Of a stretch of 64,000 bases of DNA, positions 17,674 through 26,399 are shown one piece after another. Every line of letters starts with the position of its first letter. The stretch's first letter is position 1. Position numbers and translations under genes: made by a program. The notes beneath the pieces were generated by a model, which saw only the letters and a list, made by a program, of their open reading frames with translations, did not search any database and had not been told where the DNA came from. The DNA is taken from contig CAZTBW010000004.1 in NCBI GenBank assembly GCA_964612555.1, forward strand, positions 182,748-246,747. Direction: 5' to 3'. This stretch comes from DAOLCO01 sp964612555 (lineage in GTDB: Bacteria; Bdellovibrionota_C; UBA2361; SZUA-149; DAOLCO01).

Positions 17674-18027
17674 CTATTTGCTGTGAGCAACATGCACCGA
17701 GGTATAAATACCACCCCGAACATTAAAAGTACCTGTTATCTCAAGCCTTCTTGGATTAACTGCCTTGATAATATCATTTGCAATCATGTTGGTAACCGCC
17801 TCATGGAAATGCCCCTCATCACGAAAAGACCACAGATACAACTTCAGGGATTTTAACTCCACGCAGAGTTCATCCGGAACATAAGTTATCTCAAACGATG
17901 CAAAATCAGGCTGCCCTGTTTTGGGACACAAACAGGTAAATTCAGGACATGAAAACTCAATCTCATAATCCCTTTCAGGATTAGGGTTAGGAAAAGTCTC
18001 AAGGTTTCTGGACGGACTGCTGGACAT
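17674..18027 (-). CDS. queF: NADPH-dependent 7-cyano-7-deazaguanine reductase (QueF, short type)
   Basis: QueF reduces preQ0 to preQ1 in queuosine biosynthesis. The 117-residue protein matches the short, single-domain class. FTCLCPKTGQPDFA contains the nucleophilic Cys (LCP) and the catalytic Asp (PDFA). The QueF motif ELKSLKLYLWSFRDE follows, then FHEAVTNMI, which carries the substrate-binding Glu region. The ATG at 18027 with GGAG upstream is preferred over the GTG at 18048. No queC, queD or queE is adjacent, and no preQ1 riboswitch is apparent in the 130 nt upstream. Confidence 0.95.
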   Translation of the reverse strand: MSSSPSRNLETFPNPNPERDYEIEFSCPEFTCLCPKTGQPDFASFEITYVPDELCVELKSLKLYLWSFRDEGHFHEAVTNMIANDIIKAVNPRRLEITGTFNVRGGIYTSVHVAHSK

Positions 18028-18154
18028 AATCAATTCACTCCAATACACTATTTTGATTAAAAATCTATAAGATTTATCGTAAATGCTTTTTATTCTTATT
18101 GATAGATGTTAATAGCACTGTAACGTACAATTTAAAATCAACTCCTTCATATTC

Positions 18155-18922
18155 ATGAACCAAAATACGCATCTCGTATCATTCATCATACCTGTATTCA
18201 ATGAAGAAGATCATCTTCTTGAGTTTCTACAAAAGATTGACCTCCTTCAACTGGAAATTCCAAAAGAACTGGTTATTATTGATGACTGTTCTACTGACTC
18301 CTCCCGGGACATCCTTTCGAACTTTTCATTCACCTCTGAAGTCATACTGATAAATAAACCCACCAATGAAGGAAAAGGTGCTGCGCTTCGTGACGGTATC
18401 AGTAAAGCCCGTGGTACCATTATTGGAATTCAGGATGCAGACTTTGAGTATGATATTAAAGACATCTCAAAAGTACTCGAACCCCTCCTCCAGGACACGG
18501 CAGATGTGGTGTTTGGCTCCCGATACAAAAACAGTCCCCTCGTACACAGAACATTTCACTATCTGGTAAATAAATTCCTTACCGTCTGTAGTAACCTCGC
18601 AAGTGGTCTATACCTGAGCGACATGGAAACCTGCTACAAATTTTTTAAGGCAGAAGTGATAAAAAATATTATTCTCGAATCAAACAGATTTGGATTCGAG
18701 CCCGAAGTAACTGCAAAAGTTGCGAGGCTTAAACTGCGACTCGCAGAAGTCCCTATCAGCTACTTTCCCAGAAATTACATAGAAGGAAAAAAAATCACCT
18801 GGAAAGACGGCATCGCAGCTTTATGGCACGTCCTGCAATTCAACTATTTTAAAAAATGGGATCAGTGTTTCACCAAGGAACTTCCTTCAAAGTACATCCC
18901 CAAAGGACAACACTGGCTGTAA
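18155..18922 (+). CDS. Family 2 glycosyltransferase (polyprenyl-phosphate sugar type)
   Basis: A 255-residue GT-A fold enzyme. The nucleotide-binding start is FIIPVFNEEDHLLEFL, with VIIDDCSTDSS next. The metal-binding motif is DADFEYD, followed by VVFGSRY. Later come DMETCYKFF and FGFEPEVTAKVARLKLRLAEVPISYFPR, which are typical of the dolichyl-phosphate mannose synthase/DPM1-like and bacterial undecaprenyl-phosphate glycosyltransferase group. No C-terminal membrane helices are present, so it is a soluble or peripheral member. It converges on the DUF6178 gene and has no obvious operon partners. Confidence 0.88.
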   Translation: MNQNTHLVSFIIPVFNEEDHLLEFLQKIDLLQLEIPKELVIIDDCSTDSSRDILSNFSFTSEVILINKPTNEGKGAALRDGISKARGTIIGIQDADFEYDIKDISKVLEPLLQDTADVVFGSRYKNSPLVHRTFHYLVNKFLTVCSNLASGLYLSDMETCYKFFKAEVIKNIILESNRFGFEPEVTAKVARLKLRLAEVPISYFPRNYIEGKKITWKDGIAALWHVLQFNYFKKWDQCFTKELPSKYIPKGQHWL

Positions 18923-18933
18923 CAAACACCATG

Positions 18934-20316
18934 CTACTGAAGATCTTTTGTAGCAGACTGTTTTACCGCCTGATGCCTCCCGGACTGCTTTTCATATGAT
19001 CGTATTTCAAGAAACTTCTGCTCTATCTGCTCTTCAATAATCTTGAATAAGGAGGTAACCTCTTCAATCGAGGAAATCGCCTTTGTCTCCAATGAAACCT
19101 TTTCGTCCTCTATCTCAAAAGTACCATCTTCTCTGAAAAATGCAGGGATAAGCGGCAAAGGTCGTGCTAAAAATTCCACAAGAACCGACAAAGGTGGGTT
19201 CATATGAGAAAGGGTCTGAACAATATCAGACGGTATCTTTTGAGACCTCTTTCTTAGAGAATACAACTCACCCAAACCCACTCGATAAAACTCAGAAAGT
19301 GGAATTGCAGAAATCACGTCACTTGAAAAATGCTCCGGTATATCTTCCTGAAGTACCTGCATTCCTATGTTTATAACCCCAAATACCTGCTCAGTGAGTA
19401 AAGTCAAAGACTCAACTTCAGCAAAGTCTCCAAGGAAAAATACTACCGCCGCATTAAGTATCTTACTCAACTCGGACTGTACTTCATAAAGTTTTTCATC
19501 AGGGTACTGTTCAAGCATTGATCTCAAAGGCTGATAACTCACCCCACGAACAAAAAGAGGCACTATCGGATATCCCCCTGCATCAATAACACCTCTATCT
19601 TTCTTTGAAACAATTTCCGATACCATTTTTTTAATATCCTGGAGCGACCCCTGAACGTGAAGTTGCGCAGCTTCTGATTGCATCGGTATATACTCTGATA
19701 ACAACCTCCCCGACCTTCCCTGATATGCGCTTTCCTCAAATTCCAGAGTCGTTCCCTCATGAGCAGAGAGAAGAGTTTGATAGAACGAATCCGGATTGGT
19801 CTGAAACAAAAAAGCAAGTAATTTTCCTAAAAGCCGATGCCGTTCAGGGTCGTGAGTCTTAAATGCAATCCAGGTTCTGCCCCGATCAGGGCTGTAAAAA
19901 TTTGGTCCCGGGGGCGAGTCATCCCTTTCTTCGTGATACTCCACTTCAACATAACGCTTTACCAAAAGTGCAAGAAGTTCCGGGTCAAGCGAGTTGATAC
20001 ACTTCTGAAGCGGTACCAGATCATTTGGGTCTTCAACTACCGAAAGCCACGCCCAGAAACGCTCTTCCCTGAATGAGTCCTTAGTCCATAACTCAAAATC
20101 CAGTAGTGTTCGATACTGCTTTTGAGTAATGGTAGATAAAACTTCCTGACAGGATTCAAGCCCTGCATGTTTTAGCGCAAGATAAAGGTTCTGGGGTGGG
20201 AGTTGCCTAATCTGGGCATCCAGAAGATCGCCCCTGAATAAAGCTCTGGACAACGCCTTCGCAGAATCATCAATCGTACCACTTCCCCCAATCAAGGCAT
20301 TTTTTTTCATACTCAT
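18934..20316 (-). CDS. DUF6178-family protein
   Basis: A 460-residue, largely helical protein. The pattern AQIRQLPPQNLYLALKHAGLESCQEVLSTITQKQYRTLLDFELWTKD, followed by LDPELLALLVKRYVEV, fits the DUF6178 family that I associate with deltaproteobacterial lineages. No enzymatic motif is visible, and the family function is not known to me. It overlaps the 3' end of ribH by 4 nt on the same strand, so it is translated from the same message. The family assignment is from memory of the pattern rather than a search. Confidence 0.7.
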   Translation of the reverse strand: MSMKKNALIGGSGTIDDSAKALSRALFRGDLLDAQIRQLPPQNLYLALKHAGLESCQEVLSTITQKQYRTLLDFELWTKDSFREERFWAWLSVVEDPNDLVPLQKCINSLDPELLALLVKRYVEVEYHEERDDSPPGPNFYSPDRGRTWIAFKTHDPERHRLLGKLLAFLFQTNPDSFYQTLLSAHEGTTLEFEESAYQGRSGRLLSEYIPMQSEAAQLHVQGSLQDIKKMVSEIVSKKDRGVIDAGGYPIVPLFVRGVSYQPLRSMLEQYPDEKLYEVQSELSKILNAAVVFFLGDFAEVESLTLLTEQVFGVINIGMQVLQEDIPEHFSSDVISAIPLSEFYRVGLGELYSLRKRSQKIPSDIVQTLSHMNPPLSVLVEFLARPLPLIPAFFREDGTFEIEDEKVSLETKAISSIEEVTSLFKIIEEQIEQKFLEIRSYEKQSGRHQAVKQSATKDLQ

Positions 20317-20804
20317 TTTTGACCGGCTAAAGAATTTTTCCAGTGCAGAAGTTCCGTAAGAGCAAATACGGCTTCAAGCCCCTTGTTTTTATCATCACTT
20401 AAAGAACGCTCCTCTGCATCACGGATAGAAGAAACACCGATGACTTCATTAATGACAGGCTTTCCAAAACGATCTGAAACAAGAGAAAACCCATGTACCA
20501 CATTAGTAAGAACACTTTCATTATGAGTAGTTGCCCCCTGAAGTACCACCCCGAAAGCAAGTATCGCATCCAGCCTGGAATCGTTCTCAAATAACACTCT
20601 TGCAGCAAAAGGAAGCTCCAGTGAACCCGGAACCCGATGAATCTGAATCTGCTCAGGGTTCACCTCACATGCGATAAGCTCTGAATACGCACAGTCTATC
20701 ATCCCTTCAACACAATGAGGGTGCCACATACTACCCAGGATTGCGACCCTTGCACCGGGAATCCTGTGGAATTCATTTGGCTTTTTTGGCATTTCTCCTG
20801 CCAT
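20313..20804 (-). CDS. ribH: 6,7-dimethyl-8-ribityllumazine synthase (divergent)
   Basis: RibH condenses ribityl-amino-uracil with dihydroxybutanone phosphate in riboflavin synthesis. The 163-residue protein keeps VAILGSMWHPHCVEGM, with Trp at the position that is often Phe. It also keeps RVPGSLELPFAARVL, AFGVVLQGATTH with the catalytic His, and AEERSLSDDKNKG with the phosphate-site Arg. The stretch after the His (NESVLTNVVHGF) and VINEVIGVSSIRD depart from common RibH sequences, so it is a divergent member. Its stop overlaps the DUF6178 gene. No other rib gene, nusB or FMN riboswitch is nearby. Confidence 0.85.
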   Translation of the reverse strand: MAGEMPKKPNEFHRIPGARVAILGSMWHPHCVEGMIDCAYSELIACEVNPEQIQIHRVPGSLELPFAARVLFENDSRLDAILAFGVVLQGATTHNESVLTNVVHGFSLVSDRFGKPVINEVIGVSSIRDAEERSLSDDKNKGLEAVFALTELLHWKNSLAGQK

Positions 20805-20984
20805 ATCTATAAAAACTACCCCCTTAAACTCTAAGCGGTCTCAGAATAAATTCAGAATAAAATTCGTCTAATTCGAGACACAATAACACATTACGGGAAA
20901 ACTTTCTATTGTCGAGATAAGTGCTTCTTATTAAAATAAGACCTTCAATTTTATAAAACCCTGTTTATAGAACCCCTGACGGAT

Positions 20985-22457
20985 ATGACTTCTTTAAGTA
21001 AAATAAAACAATTTTATCCCCTTCAATTTCACCCTCTTTCTCTGCTCTTACTCTTGTTTCTATTTACTGCATGCGACAGTGGTGGTAGTGGCGGTGATTC
21101 AGGCTCAGGGGTGACTCTGGATTCTGAAGCGGCATCCGGTTTTCTCTCACGTTGTGGTCTTTATGATAACGGGACTTTTCTTGAACAACCCCTTAGAGCT
21201 GAAACCGTATCCGTTGAAGTTATTGGTTCTGATGCGGTGATCATTACCAGACTTGAAGGACGAGAAACGGGAAACTCACAACTGGTAAAACTTCATGGAA
21301 TCACCTCTAAAGGAGTATCAAGCTATCGGATACTTCATGGTATTTCTCTTCTGAAAGAACGCCTGCTGGAAGGAGGATATTTCATCAGTGCGGGTAACAA
21401 CTGCGGGATTGCCCTTGATGGAGGTGGCTTGGGAGTAACAGGACAAATATATTCACTTTCAGGTGAGAACATGAGTGAACTTATGCTTACTCAGGGTTCC
21501 GCTCTTCCTTTTTCCGATATCTGCGGGGGAGACCTGCTTTCTGAATGTTATAGAGGTATCGAAATAGCTAATCGTCCGCTTAGTGATATTGAGCTTGATG
21601 TACAGAGTGTGAATTTTTCTTCTGAGTGCGGTGCAGTAAAAGACTCCGCACTTCTAAACCCTGTTACCAAAGCCGAACTTGTGAGAGTCATTCCCCTCTC
21701 ATCCACTCATGGCATTGTTACTCCTCTTCTGGGGCTGAGCCAGGGGGAGCAAATCATGGTACAGCTCCAAGGTCTTAGCTCTTCAGGTCTTTCCGGCACA
21801 GCGAACAGGGCTGGTGTTAACTTTATTTCAGCACATGCTGCACCTGAGGCGTATTTTGTACGTTCTTCTCATAACTGCGAGATTGAGCTGGAGTCCCTAG
21901 GAATGGCTACCATGGGGCAAATTTATACTAAAGATGGTACCTCTATAAATGAAGAGCTCATTAAACGTGGTTTTGCCCGAAGTAGCACTGATGCACCCTG
22001 CAATTCATCACTCATAGAAGCCTGCTACGCAAATCTGCAATCCCAGGCTCCGGTTATTGAAGAAGCGCCTCCACCCCCTCCGCCCACTTCAAATCCTTCA
22101 GGCGGTGGGCACCATGAAGATACAGGCTTTCCACCTCAGGACGGATATTATGAAAATTTAATCAGGAACTTTTTATGGAAACCTTCTTCAGACAGCAGTG
22201 GTAGAGTTGTGGTACTTGTAAACCCTCTTAATGTAAGAGTGGTGGTTCAAGGTTCAGTCACTGAGACATTAACCAATGTTGGTGAAACTAATGGGAGAGG
22301 GACGACAGCTCGCGGTACAAGACCAGGGTGCAGTTATGGTTCAAATATCCGGGTAACCTTCTTTAATGCCCAGAATCAACAGATACCCGTTTCCAGTCCG
22401 GATGGGGTTTCTGTTGTAGTACCTGATGGGTGTAAAAGGATGGAATTTAGAAAATAA
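20985..22457 (+). CDS. Lipoprotein with two SNase-like repeats and a FLWKP module
   Basis: A 490-residue lipoprotein precursor. The signal LLLLLFLFTAC ends in a lipobox and is followed by a Gly/Ser linker. Two homologous domains (about 45-200 and 205-350) each end with a pattern like MGQIYTKDGTSINEELIKRG, resembling the end of staphylococcal-nuclease folds. The catalytic Arg/Glu set is not evident, so they may be inactive. A proline-rich linker (EEAPPPPPPTS) leads to a C-terminal beta module opening FLWKPSSDSSG. The same opening occurs in the secreted protein at 31134. Surface location is likely; the function is unknown. Confidence 0.7.
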   Translation: MTSLSKIKQFYPLQFHPLSLLLLLFLFTACDSGGSGGDSGSGVTLDSEAASGFLSRCGLYDNGTFLEQPLRAETVSVEVIGSDAVIITRLEGRETGNSQLVKLHGITSKGVSSYRILHGISLLKERLLEGGYFISAGNNCGIALDGGGLGVTGQIYSLSGENMSELMLTQGSALPFSDICGGDLLSECYRGIEIANRPLSDIELDVQSVNFSSECGAVKDSALLNPVTKAELVRVIPLSSTHGIVTPLLGLSQGEQIMVQLQGLSSSGLSGTANRAGVNFISAHAAPEAYFVRSSHNCEIELESLGMATMGQIYTKDGTSINEELIKRGFARSSTDAPCNSSLIEACYANLQSQAPVIEEAPPPPPPTSNPSGGGHHEDTGFPPQDGYYENLIRNFLWKPSSDSSGRVVVLVNPLNVRVVVQGSVTETLTNVGETNGRGTTARGTRPGCSYGSNIRVTFFNAQNQQIPVSSPDGVSVVVPDGCKRMEFRK

Positions 22458-22556
22458 GATTGAGCCTCTCATTCTGTATATTTTGCATAAAAAAGCCTTA
22501 AATAGTATCCTGCGCCTGGATTAAAAATAGTTATTAATTTAATTAGGATTTTTGGT

Positions 22557-23429
22557 ATGTCGATTAAAAAAGCGGTAATTCCTGCGGCTGGTCTGGGGAC
22601 TCGATTTCTTCCTGCAACAAAAGCTGTTCCAAAGGAGATGTTACCTATCATTGATATACCCACCATACAGTACATCGTAAAGGAAGTTGTCGAATCCGGC
22701 ATAGAGGAAATAATTTTCATCACCAGTAAGGGTAAGGACGCTATCCTTGATCATTTTGATACGTATCCGGAGATGGAACAGAAACTTGAAAGAGAAGGGA
22801 AAATTGATCTTTTAAATGCGCTGAAAGAAACTTCAAGAATGGCGAAATTTGTTTCGGTGCGACAATCTGAACCTAAAGGGCTTGGGCATGCCGTGTTGTG
22901 TGCAAAGGATATAGTTGGAGATGAACCATTTGTCGTTCTTCTTGGAGATGATCTTGTAGATGCATCAACCCCCTGCTCCAAACAAATGATTGAGGTTTAT
23001 AACAAACACAATAAATCAGTGGTTGCTCTAATGAGAGTTCCGAGTAGTGATGTTCCCAAGTTTGGTATCTGCGGGGGACACACTACTTCTGAAAGAGTGT
23101 ATAATCTTGATACCATGGTTGAAAAACCGAGCTTTGAAGACGCTCCATCTAATCTCGCTATAGTGGGACGCTATGTTCTCAAACCATCAATTTTTAAATA
23201 CCTTGAAGAAACTACCCCCGGTAAAGGTGGAGAAATTCAACTTACAGATGCCATGGCGCGCATGATGAAAGTTGAAGGGTTTATGGGGTATGAGTTTACA
23301 GGACAGCGATTTGATGCTGGCGATAAGTTAGGGTTTTTACAGGCAAATATCTCCTATGCGCTTAAAAGAAGAGACATAGGTCCACAACTGAAAGCCTATC
23401 TGAAAGATCTTGTTGAACAAATTAAATAA
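22557..23429 (+). CDS. galU: UTP-glucose-1-phosphate uridylyltransferase
   Basis: GalU makes UDP-glucose, a donor for LPS core and other surface glycans. The 290-residue protein shows IKKAVIPAAGLGTRFLPATKAVPKEMLPI, where the Arg and Lys bind the nucleotide. PTIQYIVKEVVESGIEEI and FVVLLGDDLVD follow, the latter carrying the metal Asp. Then come VEKPSFEDAPSNLAIVGRYVL and GKGGEIQLTDA. Length and motifs are standard. It is monocistronic with an AT-rich upstream region, and fits with the glycan genes 2 kb downstream. Confidence 0.97.
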   Translation: MSIKKAVIPAAGLGTRFLPATKAVPKEMLPIIDIPTIQYIVKEVVESGIEEIIFITSKGKDAILDHFDTYPEMEQKLEREGKIDLLNALKETSRMAKFVSVRQSEPKGLGHAVLCAKDIVGDEPFVVLLGDDLVDASTPCSKQMIEVYNKHNKSVVALMRVPSSDVPKFGICGGHTTSERVYNLDTMVEKPSFEDAPSNLAIVGRYVLKPSIFKYLEETTPGKGGEIQLTDAMARMMKVEGFMGYEFTGQRFDAGDKLGFLQANISYALKRRDIGPQLKAYLKDLVEQIK

Positions 23430-23642
23430 GTTTCCAATATTTACTTAATTAGTTACAGAACCTTATATAGACTATTGTGTTTAGTGCCTTATCCTAGTAA
23501 TATAGTGCCTAATCTTCTTTCTCATTATATCCTTTTGTAGAATCTATTCTCTAACTCGCCACAGCCGGTGCATGTGCAGCAACAGGTAGAGGGTTGTGGT
23601 GGGTGAGTTCAAAAGTTTTTAAGGATTTTATGGAGGTTAACA

Positions 23643-24482
23643 ATGAACAAAACTGTTTTGATCAAAGAGTCGCTTGGTCGTGTCTTCAGATTTATTAAGG
23701 AATATTTAGACGCGAATCCTTCTTATCCGTTCCAATTTTTTCGGGAACCTAACGGCTTCGAAAATTTTCTGGATGTAGAGTTCATTTTTGATGATAGTCA
23801 AGGCGCAATGGACGAAACAATTACTTTCGGGGTAATTCCTCAAAGTAATACCCTTGTGTACGATTCAGAGATGCTGAAGAAAGATCGAAACAGATTCGAC
23901 TACTCTCTTCTGCATTTCGTAATCAAAAGGGCTCTTATGCAAAGTTCTGATTATGATGAAACCATTCTGTCCTACATCTCCTGTGTCCTTCAATTAAGAG
24001 TCATACGTACGGCTATGGATAATGGAGAAGGAGACTACCTTGTGAATGCAGCAGAATCGGTCTTGAATCTGCTTGATATGGAAAAATATATTTATGTCAA
24101 GAAGAACAGAGCTTGGTATATCGACAGACAAAATCACATCATAGACATGCACAACATGGCAAATTCTGTCTTTGAGAATTATCTGGACGTAGACCATCTT
24201 TCTCCGAGAATCAAGCTTGTTAAACAAGTAATTGCAAGAGTCATGATTCCATATGTATCAAAAAAAATGATACGCAAACTATGGAAGCCATGTGATTTGG
24301 AGGAACACCTGGTAGCACAACTCAAAAGACAATTGAGTGGAAGCACTAACTTCTATGACGTTCTAGGAGTGGCTTACCAAACAATCGAACAGCTTGTGGA
24401 TAAGCCGGAGTATCAACTGTCATGGATAAGTCGGGGCTTGATCTACGACAGAGACACAGTCTCTGCCGCATACCGTAACTAA
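23643..24482 (+). CDS. Hypothetical protein, 279 residues
   Basis: I do not recognise this protein. It has no signal peptide and no membrane segment. It looks like a globular alpha-helical protein with an aromatic-rich head (FQFFREPNGFENFLDVEFIFDD) and a basic middle (IKLVKQVIARVMIPYVSKKMIRKLW). An excellent ribosome site (GGAGG) precedes the ATG. The upstream 213 nt contains an imperfect hairpin, CCACAGCC (23559-23566) with GGTTGTGG (23592-23599), in the presumed leader. No neighbour suggests a role. Confidence 0.65.
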   Translation: MNKTVLIKESLGRVFRFIKEYLDANPSYPFQFFREPNGFENFLDVEFIFDDSQGAMDETITFGVIPQSNTLVYDSEMLKKDRNRFDYSLLHFVIKRALMQSSDYDETILSYISCVLQLRVIRTAMDNGEGDYLVNAAESVLNLLDMEKYIYVKKNRAWYIDRQNHIIDMHNMANSVFENYLDVDHLSPRIKLVKQVIARVMIPYVSKKMIRKLWKPCDLEEHLVAQLKRQLSGSTNFYDVLGVAYQTIEQLVDKPEYQLSWISRGLIYDRDTVSAAYRN

Positions 24483-24629
24483 CTACATGCGGTAAACGTA
24501 TTAATTTCAGGAAGGTTTGAATGGACTCACTCACTTCCTGTACTCAAAATTCATTTGTAAAATTTATCATAGAATAAGAGCTGTGATTTAGGGTATAATG
24601 GTGTTTGTAACTCTTTAACTACAGGCATT

Positions 24630-25253
24630 ATGGCATTTATCTGGGTTGATAGTGCATCGAAGGTAAGGTCGCCCTATGAGGTGAAAGCTCGTAACAAACG
24701 GGTGGATAAAGTTGAACATGCGACTTCCGGGGAAGCTATTGGGGATGCGGTAGATACTTTTACTCTGAGCGAGGAATATCAGGAAGCAGCAGCTCACCTT
24801 GCTTACAAACAGGCGGCTGAAAAAAAGGATGGTTTCGGGAAACCTCTGTATGCTGAAGATATCATGAGTAGCCCGGTAAAAACACTTGGCACCACGGCAA
24901 GTCTTACCGATGCTCTCTTGTTTATCAAAAACGAACGCTTCAGACACGTACCTATAACCAACTCAGAAGGTGTTCTTGTTGGAATCATCTCAGATCGTGA
25001 TTTTTTCAGGTATTACTACGAAAAAGATACTAATGAACAGGAAGCGCTTGAAAATATCACCGATCTTATTAAATCCCGGGTACTGACCGCAAGCCCCGAT
25101 ACCAGAATCAGCGAAATTGCCCGTATCATGTTTGAAGAAAAAATCGGCGCTATGCCCATACTCGACTCTTCTCATTCCCTTACGGGAATCATAACCAGAA
25201 GCGATATTCTGAGGGCATTGGTTAAAAGAACTTCTTTTGAATCCTGGGCATAA
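24630..25253 (+). CDS. Tandem CBS-domain protein
   Basis: A 207-residue protein. The first 70 residues are basic and unassigned. A CBS pair follows: one unit at about 82-135 (MSSPVKTLGTTASLTDALLFIKNERFRHVPITN, then GIISDRDF) and one at about 147-205 (VLTASPDTRISEIARIMFEEKIGAMPILD, then GIITRSDILRAL). The pair usually binds adenine nucleotides and acts as an energy or ligand sensor. There is no attached enzymatic domain, so it must act on a partner or as a stand-alone sensor. It converges on wecB with a 6-nt gap. Confidence 0.92.
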   Translation: MAFIWVDSASKVRSPYEVKARNKRVDKVEHATSGEAIGDAVDTFTLSEEYQEAAAHLAYKQAAEKKDGFGKPLYAEDIMSSPVKTLGTTASLTDALLFIKNERFRHVPITNSEGVLVGIISDRDFFRYYYEKDTNEQEALENITDLIKSRVLTASPDTRISEIARIMFEEKIGAMPILDSSHSLTGIITRSDILRALVKRTSFESWA

Positions 25254-25259
25254 GAAAAA

Positions 25260-26384
25260 CTACATTTTCTCTTCCAGTATCTTGCAAATCCTTTCCGCAC
25301 TCTTTCCATCTCCATAGGGGTTAGTGGCGGTGCTCATTTTTTGATATTCAGATGGGTTATCCAGGAGTCTGCTTACGTGTGTAATGATCGACTCCTCCTC
25401 TGTCCCTACAAGTAGAGAAGTGCCTGCTTCAATCGCTTCCGGGCGTTCGGTACTTTCTCGCATTACAAGAACAGGCTTTCCAAGATGAGGTGCCTCTTCC
25501 TGAATTCCCCCTGAATCTGAAAGAAGTAAGTATGCCTTATCCATAAGCCAGACAAATGCCTCATACGGCAGTGGTTGCGTAAGAAGGATATTGGATACCC
25601 CTCCAAGGATTCGGTGCACCGGCTCCTGAACTTCCGGATTCAAGTGCACAGGGTAAAGAAAATTAACCTCAGGATATTTCTCCGCAAGAGTTCTAATGGC
25701 TCTGCAAAGCGATTCAAACCCCGCACCAAAATTCTCACGACGATGCCCCGTAATAAGTATGGTAGCTTTATCAGTACCTAAAAAGGATATTATATCATCT
25801 GATATGGCATCAGGTTTTTTCTTTCGTACCTTATCAAGAATATACTGCAATGCATCAATGACTGTATTTCCGGTACAAAAGACCTTTTCAGAAGGTATCC
25901 CCTCCCCAAGTAAATTTTCTTCCGACCACCTGGTCGGCGCAAAATGATATTCTGCAATTCGGGAAACAAGACGCCGATTCATTTCTTCAGGGAACGGACT
26001 ATATTTCGTAGGAGTCCTTAGACCCGCTTCAACGTGCGCTACAGGAATCTTGTGATAAAAAGCAGCAAGAGAAACGGCAAAAGCTGAGGTAGTATCCCCT
26101 TGCACAATCACTAAAGAAGGTTTTTCTTCCTTGAAAACTTCAGAGATTTTTTCAACCACCCGGGAAGTAATCTCGGAGAGAGACTGACCGGGAGTCATAA
26201 GAGCAAGGTTTCTGTCCGGGGTCAAAGAAAATGAAGACAAAGTCTGAAGAAGCATCTCATGGTGCTGCCCCGTAACCCAGATACAGGGATTAAGTACTTT
26301 TGATTTCTTAAGCGAAGCATATACAGGCGCCAGCTTCACCGCCTCAGGTCTGGTTCCAAATACAAGCGCAAGCTTTTTCATCAA
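25260..26384 (-). CDS. wecB: UDP-N-acetylglucosamine 2-epimerase (non-hydrolysing)
   Basis: WecB interconverts UDP-GlcNAc and UDP-ManNAc for surface glycan synthesis. The 374-residue protein shows the family motifs: FGTRPEAVKLAPVY, TGQHHEML, VQGDTTSAFAVSLAAFY, VAHVEAGLRT, FPEEMNRRL, TGHRRENFG, LSDSGGIQEEAPHLGKPVLVMRESTERPEA and GTSLLVGT. It lies 15 nt downstream of the two-domain glycosyltransferase gene on the same strand. The pair is therefore probably one operon for a ManNAc-containing polysaccharide. Confidence 0.96.
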   Translation of the reverse strand: MMKKLALVFGTRPEAVKLAPVYASLKKSKVLNPCIWVTGQHHEMLLQTLSSFSLTPDRNLALMTPGQSLSEITSRVVEKISEVFKEEKPSLVIVQGDTTSAFAVSLAAFYHKIPVAHVEAGLRTPTKYSPFPEEMNRRLVSRIAEYHFAPTRWSEENLLGEGIPSEKVFCTGNTVIDALQYILDKVRKKKPDAISDDIISFLGTDKATILITGHRRENFGAGFESLCRAIRTLAEKYPEVNFLYPVHLNPEVQEPVHRILGGVSNILLTQPLPYEAFVWLMDKAYLLLSDSGGIQEEAPHLGKPVLVMRESTERPEAIEAGTSLLVGTEEESIITHVSRLLDNPSEYQKMSTATNPYGDGKSAERICKILEEKM

Positions 26385-26399
26385 AAAACACTCTCCACC

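Noticed and set aside
20805..20984. Possible FMN riboswitch upstream of ribH
   Set aside because: None of the conserved RFN segments was visible in the 180 nt upstream.
23559..23599. Riboswitch or terminator in the leader of the gene at 23643
   Set aside because: The 8-bp stem contains a G-U pair, has a long loop, and is followed by a ribosome site rather than a T-run; it may be chance.
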